This document shows positions 8,327 through 20,817 of a stretch of 47,564 bases of DNA, in pieces. The translations under genes and the position numbers were made by a program. Numbering within the stretch: the first letter of the stretch is position 1; each line of letters begins with the position of its first letter. Source of the stretch: Janthinobacterium sp. GW458P (GTDB lineage Bacteria > Pseudomonadota > Gammaproteobacteria > Burkholderiales > Burkholderiaceae_D). The stretch spans positions 1 through 47,564 of the forward strand of contig NZ_NEGZ01000045.1 of the NCBI RefSeq assembly GCF_002127585.1. The letters run 5' to 3'. The notes below the pieces were generated by a model. That model saw only the letters and a list, made by a program, of their open reading frames with translations. It did no database searches and was not told the origin of the DNA.

Positions 8327-9946
8327 ATGCGGCAAACATTTTGGATGAGCACGATGGCCATGGCGCTGGCCTGGGGCACCCTGGCGCCGGCACAGGCCGC
8401 GCCGCGTTTTTATGCGGGCGCGTCCATGGCTTACGCCAGCGCCGTCGAGCGCCGCGACGGCGGCGTGGTGCTGGCTTTCCTGCGGGAAAACGGCGAAGTC
8501 AACGGCTACTACTGCCAGTGCAATGGGGATAGCGACAAACGCATGAACCTGGACAGGTACGGCCAGGCCAGCATCGAGGCCGTGTTCCAGCTGGATCTCG
8601 ACAGCGAAGGCGAAACCACGTTCGTGCTCAGCCGCAGTGCCGACAGTGGCGCAGCCTACGGCCTGCATGCCTACCGCTACGAGCGCAGCGGCGGCAAGAT
8701 GGTCAAGGTGGCGGCCTGGCAGCCTGCGCTGGACGCCATCGTGCGCGGCGCCAGGGCCATGGACGAGGCGCGGGTGCGCGCGGCGCTGGCCTCCTTGCAA
8801 CTGATCGACTACAGCATCGCTTATGCGCCCACGGGCGTGGCCGAGTTCGACGCCATCGAGCATGCGCACGGCACCCTGGCCGGCTATTTCAATATCGACG
8901 GTGAGTTACTGCCAGGCAAGCCGCCCGATGCCCCGGCGTTTGCCTATAAAAAAACGTTCCAGGAAAAGGATGGCCACTTCCTCACGGTGACCTATCTGCT
9001 GGGCAAGGGCTGGGAAGGCGGCCGCGCGCCCAGCTACCACGTCAAGTGGATCACCTGGGAAACGCAGCCGCAGCGCTTTGCCGCCAGCCAGGACGGGCTA
9101 TTCATCGAGTATGACGTCAATTGCTGCGTGGGCAACGTGTTTGCCCGCGGCCTGTATGCGCAGGGCAAGCGTACCGGAGTATGGCATTACGAAGAGCCGA
9201 ACACCATCCGCTCGTCCGGCGCCTTTGTCGACGACAAGGCCGAGGGACCATGGACGTATGCAAGCGGCGACGAAACGACGACGGGCCAGATGCAGCGTGG
9301 CCAGCGCACGGGCCGCTGGGAAGTGAGTCCGGGCGTGGCCGAATGGCGCGCAGCGGACATGCACAGTTTCACCGGTTACGACCATTTTGTGAAAGACCGC
9401 CTGGACGGTCCCAGCGAGCGCCGCGCCGGTGGCGTGGTGCAATGGCAGGGAAATTACAAAAATGGCAAGAGGCAGGGCCAGTGGGTGGAACCTGGCGGTG
9501 GCGGCAACTATGTCGATGACATCAAGCAAGGGCCATGGAAGAGGGCGACGCCCGACGGCGGCAGGCAAGCGTTGACGATGGTCGATGGCAAGCCTGACGG
9601 CAAGCTGGAGCAGTATGCGGCCGATGGCCGGCTGGAACTGGTCGAGCACTACCGCCTGGGCGTGCTCAATGGCACGATGGACAGTTTTTATCCGGATGGC
9701 AAGCGGCGTTACCAGGGCAGCTTTGCCGACGGCAAGCGCGATGGCGCGGAAACCCTGTTTTATCCGGACGGCGAACTGCCGCAGTTTCACCGCAACTGGA
9801 ACAAGGGCGTGCTGCATGGCGTCAACATCGAGAATTTCCAGAACGGAAAACCGAAGCAGATTGGCAGTTATGACATGGGCAAGAAAACGGGCCGGTTTCA
9901 GTATTTCCGCGACGATGGCCAGCTGATCGAAGAAACCGAGTATTAA
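8327..9946 (+). CDS. Secreted MORN-like repeat protein
   Basis: Protein of 539 residues with an N-terminal signal peptide (about residues 1-25, ending near APAQAA), so likely periplasmic or exported. Residues about 25-270 form a domain I do not recognise, with a CQC pair near residue 65 and a CC pair near 263. From about residue 270 to the end there are roughly 11 tandem repeats of about 20-24 residues, each with a G-K/R-x-x-G-x-W/F core and often ending F/Y-x-x-D-G (for example GKRTGVWHYEE, GKRDGAETLFYPDG, GKKTGRFQYFRDDG). They resemble the MORN/YwqK-type repeats that form extended beta sheets and often bind proteins or membranes. No catalytic motif is visible. Confidence 0.8.
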   Translation: MRQTFWMSTMAMALAWGTLAPAQAAPRFYAGASMAYASAVERRDGGVVLAFLRENGEVNGYYCQCNGDSDKRMNLDRYGQASIEAVFQLDLDSEGETTFVLSRSADSGAAYGLHAYRYERSGGKMVKVAAWQPALDAIVRGARAMDEARVRAALASLQLIDYSIAYAPTGVAEFDAIEHAHGTLAGYFNIDGELLPGKPPDAPAFAYKKTFQEKDGHFLTVTYLLGKGWEGGRAPSYHVKWITWETQPQRFAASQDGLFIEYDVNCCVGNVFARGLYAQGKRTGVWHYEEPNTIRSSGAFVDDKAEGPWTYASGDETTTGQMQRGQRTGRWEVSPGVAEWRAADMHSFTGYDHFVKDRLDGPSERRAGGVVQWQGNYKNGKRQGQWVEPGGGGNYVDDIKQGPWKRATPDGGRQALTMVDGKPDGKLEQYAADGRLELVEHYRLGVLNGTMDSFYPDGKRRYQGSFADGKRDGAETLFYPDGELPQFHRNWNKGVLHGVNIENFQNGKPKQIGSYDMGKKTGRFQYFRDDGQLIEETEY

Positions 9947-10297
9947 CTGGTTGACTAGCATAAATGGCATTCCCACGCGACCGCGCACGTCAGCGGAGTG
10001 CCAGTTCTGCGCAAAAAACATCATCCGCTTGTTACAAAGCGTGAAAATTCCAGACGGATATTGCTACTAGTAATCTTTCCCTGTATCTTGCAGTCAGGAA
10101 ATTAAAAGTACAGGAAACCTCGACCTCGTTGCCCTGTCTTGCACTCCTGACGATATGCGCGGGCCGCCTTCCCCCCTGCCGCCGCACACGCCGTATCGAC
10201 CTGTCCTGAACAATTCACGTGACCCGCCCGTCTGGCGTTTGCCGCTACCCTACTTGGCAGGCGGTGGCACGGTCGCGCCCTTACCAAGGAAAACTGC
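9947..10297. other. 351-bp non-coding gap upstream of the second chemoreceptor
   Basis: No credible gene. Near the left end TGGCAtTCC (9964-9972) can pair with GGAgTGCCA (about 9994-10003), a long-loop hairpin without a T-tract. The middle is AT-rich and holds a possible sigma-70 promoter (listed separately); the last 150 bp is GC-rich leader. I did not find a convincing sigma-28 flagellar promoter. Confidence 0.6.
10061..10089 (+). promoter_or_regulatory. Candidate sigma-70 promoter for the second chemoreceptor
   Basis: TTGCTA, 17-bp spacer, TATCTT, about 210 bp upstream of the chemoreceptor start. The match is moderate and no other element supports it. Confidence 0.35.
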
Positions 10298-12028
10298 ATG
10301 CTGTCGAATATAACAATAAAAATGCGCCTGATCGCTACCATGAGCGTGCTGGGCGTGCTGATCGCCTTGCTGGGCGTGATGAGTATCATCAGCCTGAAAT
10401 CGGCCAACAACAGCCTCAACGAGGTCTACAGCAATCAGCTGGCGTCGACGCAGGCCATCGGCGAATCGCAAATCGCCCTGGGCCGCGCCCGGTTTACGAT
10501 GGATCGCGTGATGGTGCACCCCGATGCGCCTGATGCCAAGGATACCCTGGCGCGCTCGGAACAATTCCTGGAAGCGTCGAACAAGTCCTGGAAGGTGTAC
10601 CTGGCCTTGCCGCAAAGCACGGACGAAAAGCGCCTGTCCGACGACATGGACAAGAAGCGCAGCGACTATATCAATAATGGCGTGCTGGCCATGGGCAAGG
10701 CTTTGCGCGAAAACAATATCGAGCAGGCGGACAAGCTGATGATGACGGGTCTGTCACCGCTGTACCGCACCCTGGACCAGGCCGCTGAAACCTTGACGCA
10801 ATACCAGGTTACCTCGGCCGCCAGGATGTATGCGGACAGCCAGTCCAGCTACCACAGCCAGGTGGCCATGGCCATCGCCGGCATGGTGGTGGGCGCCTTG
10901 CTGACGATTATTTCCAGCTTCCTGCTGCTGCGCGCCATCTTCGGCCCGCTGGACCAGGCCTTGCGCCATTTTGGCGCCATTTCCGACGGCAACCTGGCCA
11001 ACGACATCGTCATCACGCGCAACGACGAAATGGGCGCCCTGCTGGGCGGCCTGAAACAGATGCAGGAGCGCCTGTCGACCACCGTGCGCGGCGTGCGCGA
11101 CGGCAGCGGCGCCATCGCCACGGCCAGCAATGAAATCGCGTCGGGCAACCTGGATCTGTCGAGCCGCACGGAGCAGCAGGCGTCGAGCCTGGAAGAAACG
11201 GCCTCGTCGCTGGAAGAGCTGACCTCGACCGTCAAGCAGAACTCCGACAATGCGCGCCAGGCCAACCAGCTGGCCGTCTCCGCCTCGGACGTGGCGGTGA
11301 AAGGCGGCGCGCTGGTGGCGCAAGTGGTCGATACCATGGGCACCATCAGCGAATCGTCGAAAAAGATTGCCGACATCATCGGCGTGATCGACGGCATCGC
11401 CTTCCAGACGAATATTTTGGCCCTGAATGCGGCCGTGGAAGCGGCCCGCGCGGGCGAGCAGGGACGCGGCTTTGCCGTCGTCGCCACGGAAGTGCGCAAC
11501 CTGGCGCACCGCTCGGCTTCCGCCGCCAAGGACATCAAAATGCTGATCGAAGCATCGGTGCAGAACGTGGGCGCCGGCAGCGCGCTGGTCAGCCAGACGG
11601 GCACGACGATGGATGAGATCGTTTCCAGCATCCGCCGCGTGACGGACATCATGGGTGAAATCAGCGCCGCCGGCCGCGAGCAGGAATTGGGCATCGGCCA
11701 GATCAACCAGGCCGTGGCGGAAATGGATACCGTGACGCAACAAAATGCGGCGCTGGTGGAAGAAGCGGCGGCCGCGTCGGAATCGATGCAGGAACAGGCG
11801 GCGGCGCTGGCCGAGATGGTCAGCATCTTCAAGCTCGACGCCGCCCACAGCGGCCCGGCAGCGGCCAAGCCCGCCTTGCGCAAGCCTGTCGTGGCTGCCG
11901 CCGGCACGGCCTTGAAACGCCCGGCCCTGCGCCTGGCGCCTGGCCGCAGCGCCTCGGCAGGCGCTCCGGCCCAGCCGCGTGCTGCCAAGCCCGCCGCGGA
12001 CAACAGCGGCGAATGGGAAGAGTTCTAA
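10298..12028 (+). CDS. Methyl-accepting chemotaxis protein with EWEEF docking tail
   Basis: Complete chemoreceptor of 576 residues. Order: membrane helix 1 (about 10-32), a periplasmic four-helix-bundle domain (about 33-188), membrane helix 2 (about 190-212), HAMP (about 212-265), and a long coiled-coil signalling domain whose tip reads FQTNILALNAAVEAARAGE. An Ala/Pro/Lys-rich linker from about residue 515 leads to a C-terminal EWEEF, the kind of pentapeptide (consensus NWETF) that tethers the methyltransferase CheR and methylesterase CheB. The ATG at 10298 has AAGGAAAA about 6 nt upstream. The ligand is unknown. Its stop is 1 bp from the stop of the convergent PerM-type gene. Confidence 0.96.
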   Translation: MLSNITIKMRLIATMSVLGVLIALLGVMSIISLKSANNSLNEVYSNQLASTQAIGESQIALGRARFTMDRVMVHPDAPDAKDTLARSEQFLEASNKSWKVYLALPQSTDEKRLSDDMDKKRSDYINNGVLAMGKALRENNIEQADKLMMTGLSPLYRTLDQAAETLTQYQVTSAARMYADSQSSYHSQVAMAIAGMVVGALLTIISSFLLLRAIFGPLDQALRHFGAISDGNLANDIVITRNDEMGALLGGLKQMQERLSTTVRGVRDGSGAIATASNEIASGNLDLSSRTEQQASSLEETASSLEELTSTVKQNSDNARQANQLAVSASDVAVKGGALVAQVVDTMGTISESSKKIADIIGVIDGIAFQTNILALNAAVEAARAGEQGRGFAVVATEVRNLAHRSASAAKDIKMLIEASVQNVGAGSALVSQTGTTMDEIVSSIRRVTDIMGEISAAGREQELGIGQINQAVAEMDTVTQQNAALVEEAAAASESMQEQAAALAEMVSIFKLDAAHSGPAAAKPALRKPVVAAAGTALKRPALRLAPGRSASAGAPAQPRAAKPAADNSGEWEEF

Positions 12029-12029
12029 G

Positions 12030-13181
12030 CTAGCGAGGTTCCAGGGCCACCTTGCTGCCCTGTTCCTGCAATCGCGCCGCCTCGGCCAGGGCCTGGGCGC
12101 GCGCTTCTTCCGCCGCCTGTTCGGCTTTCTCCAGTGCATCGTGGCGCGCCTGCAAGGCCGCCCGGGCACGGACGAAGACGATCTTGATGGCCGCCATCAC
12201 GGGCACGGACAGGAAGATGCCCACCACGCCCCCGAGCTGATCCCCTGCCAGCAAGCCGACGATCACCATCAGCGGGCTCACTTCCACGCCTTCGCTCATC
12301 AGATATGGGTTGACCACGTAATCCTGGAACAGACGGTAGGCGGCGATAAAGCCGATCAGCCAGAATACGTGCTCGAAGCCGCTGAAACCGGCCACGACCA
12401 CGGCGATGACGGCGGCCGCCAGCGGGCCGGCAAACGGGATGAATTCCAGCAAGGCGGCGGCACCGGCCAGCAGCAGGCTGTACGGTACGCCCATCAGGGA
12501 AAACGCGATGCTGTAGGAGACAAACGTGGCGATCGACAACAGCAGCAGGGCGCGCACATAGCGCGACAGCAGGATGTCGAGGTCATCGATGATGGCGCCC
12601 CAGAGTTTCTTGTTCGGGCGGTTCAGCAGGGACAGCAAGCCGTCGCGCATGTCCGGGCCTTCCTTGATCAGCAAAAAGCTCAGCACGGGCACCAGCACCA
12701 GATAGATCAGGTTGCTGGCCGCATGCATGACGGTCAAGCCCAGTTCCTTCGCCAGCGGCATGGCTTGTCCCGTACCGCTGCTCAGTTGCGTCTGCATGAA
12801 GGACAGCAGGCGCGCGCGCAACGGTTCCATGAATTCCGGCAAAGGGATGCGTTCGGCAAAGTTATTGCCCTTGAGCAGGGTCGGCAACTGATCACTGAGC
12901 TTGATCGCCTCTTCCTCGATGCGCGCCCCGAAGATGGAGCCCAGCACCGCCACCAGCAAGATCACCACGAGGAAGACGATGCCGATATTGGCCGTGCGCG
13001 GCAAGCGCTTCGGGCCATGGCGTTCCAGCAACCCGATCAGCGGATACACGAGGTAGCTGAAGAACACGGCAAACACCACGACGATCAGGGTCGACGAGAC
13101 CTTGTAGGTGAGAAATAACAAAAAAGCGACGAGAAAAGCCGTCCACACCATCTTGGCGACGCGCAGGTTAAAACCGAACAT
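12030..13181 (-). CDS. AI-2E/PerM family permease
   Basis: Inner-membrane protein of 383 residues with about eight helices, of the PerM/YdiK/TqsA (AI-2E transporter) superfamily. Diagnostic parts are the first hydrophobic block, the soluble region around residues 75-150, and the conserved LLEFIPFAGPLAAAVIAVVVA and FQDYVVNPYLMSEGVEVSPLMVIVGLLAGDQLGGVVG regions. The C-terminus is an Ala/Glu-rich coiled coil (about 335-375). Characterised relatives move autoinducer-2 or act as Na+/H+ antiporters, so substrate stays open. The ATG at 13181 has AAGGAG about 4-6 nt upstream. It is convergent with the chemoreceptor. Confidence 0.88.
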   Translation of the reverse strand: MFGFNLRVAKMVWTAFLVAFLLFLTYKVSSTLIVVVFAVFFSYLVYPLIGLLERHGPKRLPRTANIGIVFLVVILLVAVLGSIFGARIEEEAIKLSDQLPTLLKGNNFAERIPLPEFMEPLRARLLSFMQTQLSSGTGQAMPLAKELGLTVMHAASNLIYLVLVPVLSFLLIKEGPDMRDGLLSLLNRPNKKLWGAIIDDLDILLSRYVRALLLLSIATFVSYSIAFSLMGVPYSLLLAGAAALLEFIPFAGPLAAAVIAVVVAGFSGFEHVFWLIGFIAAYRLFQDYVVNPYLMSEGVEVSPLMVIVGLLAGDQLGGVVGIFLSVPVMAAIKIVFVRARAALQARHDALEKAEQAAEEARAQALAEAARLQEQGSKVALEPR

Positions 13182-13342
13182 ATGACTCCTTAGGACAGGA
13201 TGCTACGCAAGCGTGGCTGGCTTGAAGGGCTGGGTGGGCGAGGCAGGGATGAGGCCACGCCGCACGGCCGGAAATCATACCGCAAAATGCCAAAATGCCA
13301 TGTTCTTATGCGTAATGGCAATGCTTTCCCTGTTCGCCTTCC

Positions 13343-14365
13343 TTATTTTGTGCGCCAGCTGGCTACGGTGATGAGTACGCTATCTTTCGTGCCCGGCTCG
13401 CGCAGGGTCACCGTGTAGCGGCCGCTCGCGTCGTTGCCGGTGAAGACGACCTTGTCGTCATGTCCCTTCACTTGCGCGCCCTTGGCCAGCCTGGCATAGG
13501 TATTGAGCACCCAGTGGAAATCGGCATAGCTGCGCAGGGTGATGCTGGTGTCGGGCAGGGGCGCGTCGCCGGCCTCGGCCGCTTCCGCGGGCGTGCCGGC
13601 CGGGCCGGCCGCTGCGATGACCCTGCCGCCGCTGGCGCGGCCCGTCAACTCGGCGGCCGGCAGCAGCAAATGCATCAGACTGGCAGGAAAGCCGGGCGGC
13701 ACGTCGCGCGGCTCCCAGCCGGGCTGGCCGGGGCGCGTGGTGATGTATTCCACCGCAGCAATGCTTTGCCGTTGTACCGGCGCCGCCTGCGCCAGCATGG
13801 GCGGCAGCTGCCGCGCCCACACGAGCAGCGGCGCGGCCATCTCGTCGTCCGCGTCCGGCGGTAAAAACACCGTCAGCACGGCGTGCGTGGACGGCAGGCA
13901 GGCGGGCACGGCGTCGCCAATGTCGTGTTGGCAATGGCCGTTGACGAGGGCCAGCGCCAACAGCTTGCGTTGCGGATCGAACAGCATGGCGGCGCGCTGC
14001 GCGCCGTGCGTGCCGGGGTTGATGGACGCCAGCACGGAACGCCCGTCGGGCAGCATGGTGCGCTGGATGTGTTCCAGCGAACGCATGCTGTCGAGTACCT
14101 GCAGCGCAATCAGGGTATCGCCCTGCGTATAGTCGCCACGCGCATAACCGAGCAGCTTGAAAACGCTGGCGCGGATTTGCGGATGCTCGTTCAGGCTGAG
14201 CGGCGGCGACGGCACGCTGACGGGCACGGTGGCGGCCACGAAGGCGGCGTCTTCAGTCGCTGGCGTTTGCGCCAGCACAAACGGTGACGTGCCCAGGGCC
14301 GCGCACAGCGACAGCAGGGGATAGATGAGGCGTAGGTTCAATGGCAATCCTGGTCGAGACGCCAT
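13343..14365 (-). CDS. Secreted protein of unknown function
   Basis: I do not recognise a family. From the ATG at 14365 (MASRPGLPLNL) the protein has 340 residues with a signal peptide (hydrophobic stretch IYPLLSLCAALGTSPFVLAQ, about residues 14-33), so it is likely periplasmic; an upstream start at 14407 would push the hydrophobic core too far in. Two cysteines (in NGHCQHDIGDAVPACLPS, about residues 144-156) could form a disulfide. An Ala/Gly/Pro-rich, low-complexity segment (about 245-265) separates the body from a C-terminal domain with DFHWVLNTYARLAKGAQVKG and a strand-rich end. It stands alone between a permease and a divergent small gene. Confidence 0.7.
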   Translation of the reverse strand: MASRPGLPLNLRLIYPLLSLCAALGTSPFVLAQTPATEDAAFVAATVPVSVPSPPLSLNEHPQIRASVFKLLGYARGDYTQGDTLIALQVLDSMRSLEHIQRTMLPDGRSVLASINPGTHGAQRAAMLFDPQRKLLALALVNGHCQHDIGDAVPACLPSTHAVLTVFLPPDADDEMAAPLLVWARQLPPMLAQAAPVQRQSIAAVEYITTRPGQPGWEPRDVPPGFPASLMHLLLPAAELTGRASGGRVIAAAGPAGTPAEAAEAGDAPLPDTSITLRSYADFHWVLNTYARLAKGAQVKGHDDKVVFTGNDASGRYTVTLREPGTKDSVLITVASWRTK

Positions 14366-14464
14366 GCCGGTCCGGGCGCCGGCATGCGCGCGGGGCGATC
14401 TTAACATTTCAGGAATGAAACGCTTTCTGCTAAGCTAGTCTATTGAATCACTGTCCCCCTTGCC

Positions 14465-14833
14465 ATGGCCAAGATCACCATTTCCTGCCGTATTCCTGTT
14501 GACGATGAGGTCGTGACCGAGTTCCTGCACAAGTACGTGTTCCAGTCGCGTGACGGCGCGGCCAGGAAATTGCGCATGGGAGAGAAGGGCTGCTTCTATA
14601 CCTGTTCTTTGTACCAGGAAGACCACGCCAAGGTGAGCCGTTTGATCCGCCGCATGCTGGCCTTCTTTGAGAGCAAGGACATTCCCTTGACCATTCTCAA
14701 GATCGGCGCGCAGGACAGCTGGAGTGAGGTGGACCCCGAGCAGCGCGAGCCGTGGAAGATTGCGCCGCAAGCCTTGCTGGCGCTGCTCGATGCCCACCCG
14801 GACGGCGGCGTTCAGGCGGCGTTGAGCACGTAG
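14465..14833 (+). CDS. Conserved-looking hypothetical protein, 122 aa
   Basis: Not recognised. Starts at the ATG at 14465 (MAKITISCRIPVDDEVV). No signal peptide or membrane helix, so probably cytoplasmic; the pattern is a small alpha/beta fold with a basic patch (SRLIRRMLAF). Codon use follows the strong third-position GC bias of neighbours, supporting a real gene. Its last 22 bp overlap the end of the convergent GGDEF gene. No function is proposed. Confidence 0.65.
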   Translation: MAKITISCRIPVDDEVVTEFLHKYVFQSRDGAARKLRMGEKGCFYTCSLYQEDHAKVSRLIRRMLAFFESKDIPLTILKIGAQDSWSEVDPEQREPWKIAPQALLALLDAHPDGGVQAALST

Positions 14834-15873
14834 CGGTTCTTGCCGCTTTTCTTGGCCTGGTACAAGGATTCATCGGCGCGCCGGTAGCTGTGCGACAGGT
14901 CCGCTTCCTTGATCAGTTCCGCGACGCCGATGCTGACGGACACCTTGCGTTCCGGCACGAACGCCGCCTCGACGGCATCGACCAGCTGCGCGGCAAAGGC
15001 GCAGGCCGCGTTCTTTTCGCCCACGTAGATGACGGCAAATTCCTCGCCGCCCAGCCTGCCGCACAGGTGCTCGCCCGACAGCCCGGCGATCACTTCGGCC
15101 GTCTTTTTCAGCACTTCATCGCCCACGTCATGGCCATGCACGTCGTTGATCTGCTTGAAGTCGTCGATGTCGATCATCAGGAAATAGGCGGGCGTGCGCG
15201 CCGTGCGCTGCAGCGCGCGCGCGCCTTGCGTGAACATGCGGCGATTGTTGAGCCCGGTCAAGCCATCCTTGTAGGCCATCGTCGCCAGCTCGCGCTGGGC
15301 GCGGTAGTTGTGAATGCGCAAGACGAGAAAATAGATGTTCAGCGCCAGGCCGATGATCACGCTGATGATGACGGCCAGCACGGGCCAATGCTGGTCGGCC
15401 TGGCCCGCATGCACGGGAAACTGCCCCAGCCCCAGGATGGCCCACACGCACAGCGACACGCCCAGGTAATACGCGATGCCGCTGAAGATGGGCGCCGTCG
15501 TCAGCGTGATCATCACGCCCAGCGGCAACACCCAGAAAGCGGGATCTTCCGTGCCCAGCATCAGCACGCGAAAGCTGAAAGCGATGAACAGCACGCTGAT
15601 CGTGCCGCTGGCGATAATCGCCTGCAGCGACCTTGCATACACGGTCAGCAGCAGCCCGGCCAGCATGCCCGCCACGCCCAGCGCCGCCTGCGCATGATCG
15701 AGCGAGGCGCGCGGCAAGGTCAGGCTGAACGTGACCAGCCAGCAAGCCAGGCCAAACGTCAGGATGGCTATCGAAATGAAACGCAGTTCCTTGAAAAAGC
15801 GCTGCTGCTGCTCCCGTTCTCCTGAAAAGAACAGGTAATAGAAGGCAGGCGACAGGCTGCGCGAAGTGAACAT
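14812..15873 (-). CDS. Membrane-bound diguanylate cyclase (GGDEF)
   Basis: Enzyme making cyclic di-GMP from two GTP. From the ATG at 15873 (MFTSRSLSPAF) it has 353 residues: about six membrane helices in the N-terminal half (about 30-190), then a GGDEF domain. The domain starts DGLTGLNNRRMF, carries the metal-binding D in MIDIDDFKQIND, and has GGEEF in the active loop, so it should be catalytic. An RxxD inhibitory site is not evident at the usual place before GGEEF. The membrane part resembles an integral sensing domain of unknown input. An upstream start at 15951 exists, but those residues look non-native. Confidence 0.93.
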   Translation of the reverse strand: MFTSRSLSPAFYYLFFSGEREQQQRFFKELRFISIAILTFGLACWLVTFSLTLPRASLDHAQAALGVAGMLAGLLLTVYARSLQAIIASGTISVLFIAFSFRVLMLGTEDPAFWVLPLGVMITLTTAPIFSGIAYYLGVSLCVWAILGLGQFPVHAGQADQHWPVLAVIISVIIGLALNIYFLVLRIHNYRAQRELATMAYKDGLTGLNNRRMFTQGARALQRTARTPAYFLMIDIDDFKQINDVHGHDVGDEVLKKTAEVIAGLSGEHLCGRLGGEEFAVIYVGEKNAACAFAAQLVDAVEAAFVPERKVSVSIGVAELIKEADLSHSYRRADESLYQAKKSGKNRYVLNAA

Positions 15874-16023
15874 TGCATTCGTCCAGGCGGACAACAGGCC
15901 TTGCGGCAGGGCCGTCTCCCGGCAACGGCAGGCGGCATGGCGCGCGTACAAAATTAGTTGCGCTCAGGAACTAGTGTACTGGTTTCTTGGGGACAGTGGG
16001 GAGATGGGCCAGGAAAACGGCGG

Positions 16024-16989
16024 CTACTGTCCTGTCGCCGCCACAGTGACATGCGGCGGCACGGGGCGGCACAGGTCGCGCGCCAGCACCTGGCCGAGCA
16101 AGTCCTTGCCAAAGCTGTGATGCGCCTCTTCCTCGACCAGATGGAAGCCTGCCTTGTCGTAGATGCGCCGGGCATCGGTGAGGATGCTGTTGGTCCACAA
16201 CACCATTTTCGTATAGCCGACCTGGCGGCTGAAGCGCAGGCATTCATCGACCAGGCGGCTGCCGATGCCCAGGCCGCGCGCACAGGGATCAACATACAGC
16301 AGGCGCAGCTTGGCCGTCGTGTCGTCCTGGCGGACGATGAAGACGGAACCGATTACCTTGCCGTCCCTCTCGGCGATCCAGCAGCGCTCGCGGGCCGGGT
16401 TGAATTCGCGCACGAACTTGGCAAGAATCTCGGCAACGAGCGCCTCGTACTCGCTGTTCCAGCCATATTCCTGCGCATACAGCACGGCTTGCCGGTGGAT
16501 GATCCAGCCCATGTCGCCCGGCTGCGGATTGCGCAGGATATAGCTGGGCGATGGCTCCCCCAGCAATCCCTGGATTTGCTCCATGGCCGCGACCAGATCC
16601 TGCTGCGCCGTCGGCGGCAAGCGTTCCAGCATGGCCGCCACGTCGCGCCGCGACGCCTCGACCAAGGGTGCGAGGGTGCGCTGTCCCTGTTCGGTCAGCT
16701 GCAATTGCGTGGCGCGCGCATCCGTGGGCGAACGCGTCTTGGCGATCAGCCCCTGCTTTTCGAACCCGGCAATGACACGGCTCAGGTAGCCCGCGTTCAA
16801 GCCCAGTTCGCGGCACAGGTCCGCACTGGTCAATTGCTCCCGATGCGCCAATTCGTACAGGATGCGCACCTCCGTCAGCGAAAACGCGCTGTCCAGCAGG
16901 TGTTCATGCAGCACGCCAATCTGGCGCGTATAGAAACGGTTAAACCGGCGCACGATCTCCGTGCGTTCGCTGAGTTGATCCGTATGCAT
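16024..16989 (-). CDS. MarR regulator fused to GNAT acetyltransferase
   Basis: Bifunctional protein of 321 residues. Residues about 1-145 are a MarR winged helix-turn-helix (FSLTEVRILYELAHR, ELGLNAGYLSRVIAGFEKQGLI, then the wing RSPTDARATQLQLT). Residues about 150-315 are a GNAT domain with the acetyl-CoA loop RGLGIG at 238-243 preceded by LRLLYVDP. This fusion is a known bacterial architecture; the acetylation substrate is unknown here. A GGAGG Shine-Dalgarno precedes the ATG at 16989. Two near-identical operator-like sites lie directly upstream (17007-17040), so autoregulation is likely. Confidence 0.93.
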   Translation of the reverse strand: MHTDQLSERTEIVRRFNRFYTRQIGVLHEHLLDSAFSLTEVRILYELAHREQLTSADLCRELGLNAGYLSRVIAGFEKQGLIAKTRSPTDARATQLQLTEQGQRTLAPLVEASRRDVAAMLERLPPTAQQDLVAAMEQIQGLLGEPSPSYILRNPQPGDMGWIIHRQAVLYAQEYGWNSEYEALVAEILAKFVREFNPARERCWIAERDGKVIGSVFIVRQDDTTAKLRLLYVDPCARGLGIGSRLVDECLRFSRQVGYTKMVLWTNSILTDARRIYDKAGFHLVEEEAHHSFGKDLLGQVLARDLCRPVPPHVTVAATGQ

Positions 16990-17006
16990 GTGCAGCCTCC
17001 ATTTAC

Positions 17007-17040
17007 TTGCTTATGGCAGATTATTGATTGCTTTTGGCAA
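17007..17040. promoter_or_regulatory. Tandem operator candidate for the MarR-GNAT gene
   Basis: Two copies of one site, TTGCTTaTGGCA (17007-17018) and TTGCTTtTGGCAA (17028-17040), 11 of 12 positions identical and 21 bp apart, about two helical turns. Each is roughly palindromic (TTGC...GCAA in the second). A wider inverted pair TACTTGC (17004-17010) / GCAAGTA (17037-17043) encloses both. They end about 18 bp upstream of the start codon, the position expected for MarR autorepression. Confidence 0.6.
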
Positions 17041-17074
17041 GTATGTCAATGCAGGCTGAGATTTTTGCGGACAT

Positions 17075-17100
17075 AAAAAAGCGGCCCCCGGAAGGGCCGC
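17075..17100 (-). terminator. Rho-independent terminator of gyrB
   Basis: On the minus strand, GCGGCCC-ttccgg-GGGCCGC followed by TTTTTT, starting 31 bp past the gyrB stop codon. A strong GC-rich 7-bp stem (17081-17100) with a T-tract (17075-17080) closing the dnaA-dnaN-gyrB side. Confidence 0.85.
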
Positions 17101-17131
17101 CTTGGCTGTAACGCAAACCGGAACAGCTGGC

Positions 17132-20817
<3,686 letters not shown>

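Noticed and set aside
12030-13118. His/Gln/Arg-rich open frame opposite the PerM-type gene (and similar ones opposite gyrB, yidC and others)
   Set aside because: Composition is typical of the antisense of GC-rich genes; no signal, motif or ribosome-binding site.
16018-16045. GC-rich inverted repeat at the end of the MarR-GNAT gene as a terminator
   Set aside because: The arms (GGCGGC/GCCGCC) overlap the end of the coding region and no T-tract follows on the minus strand.
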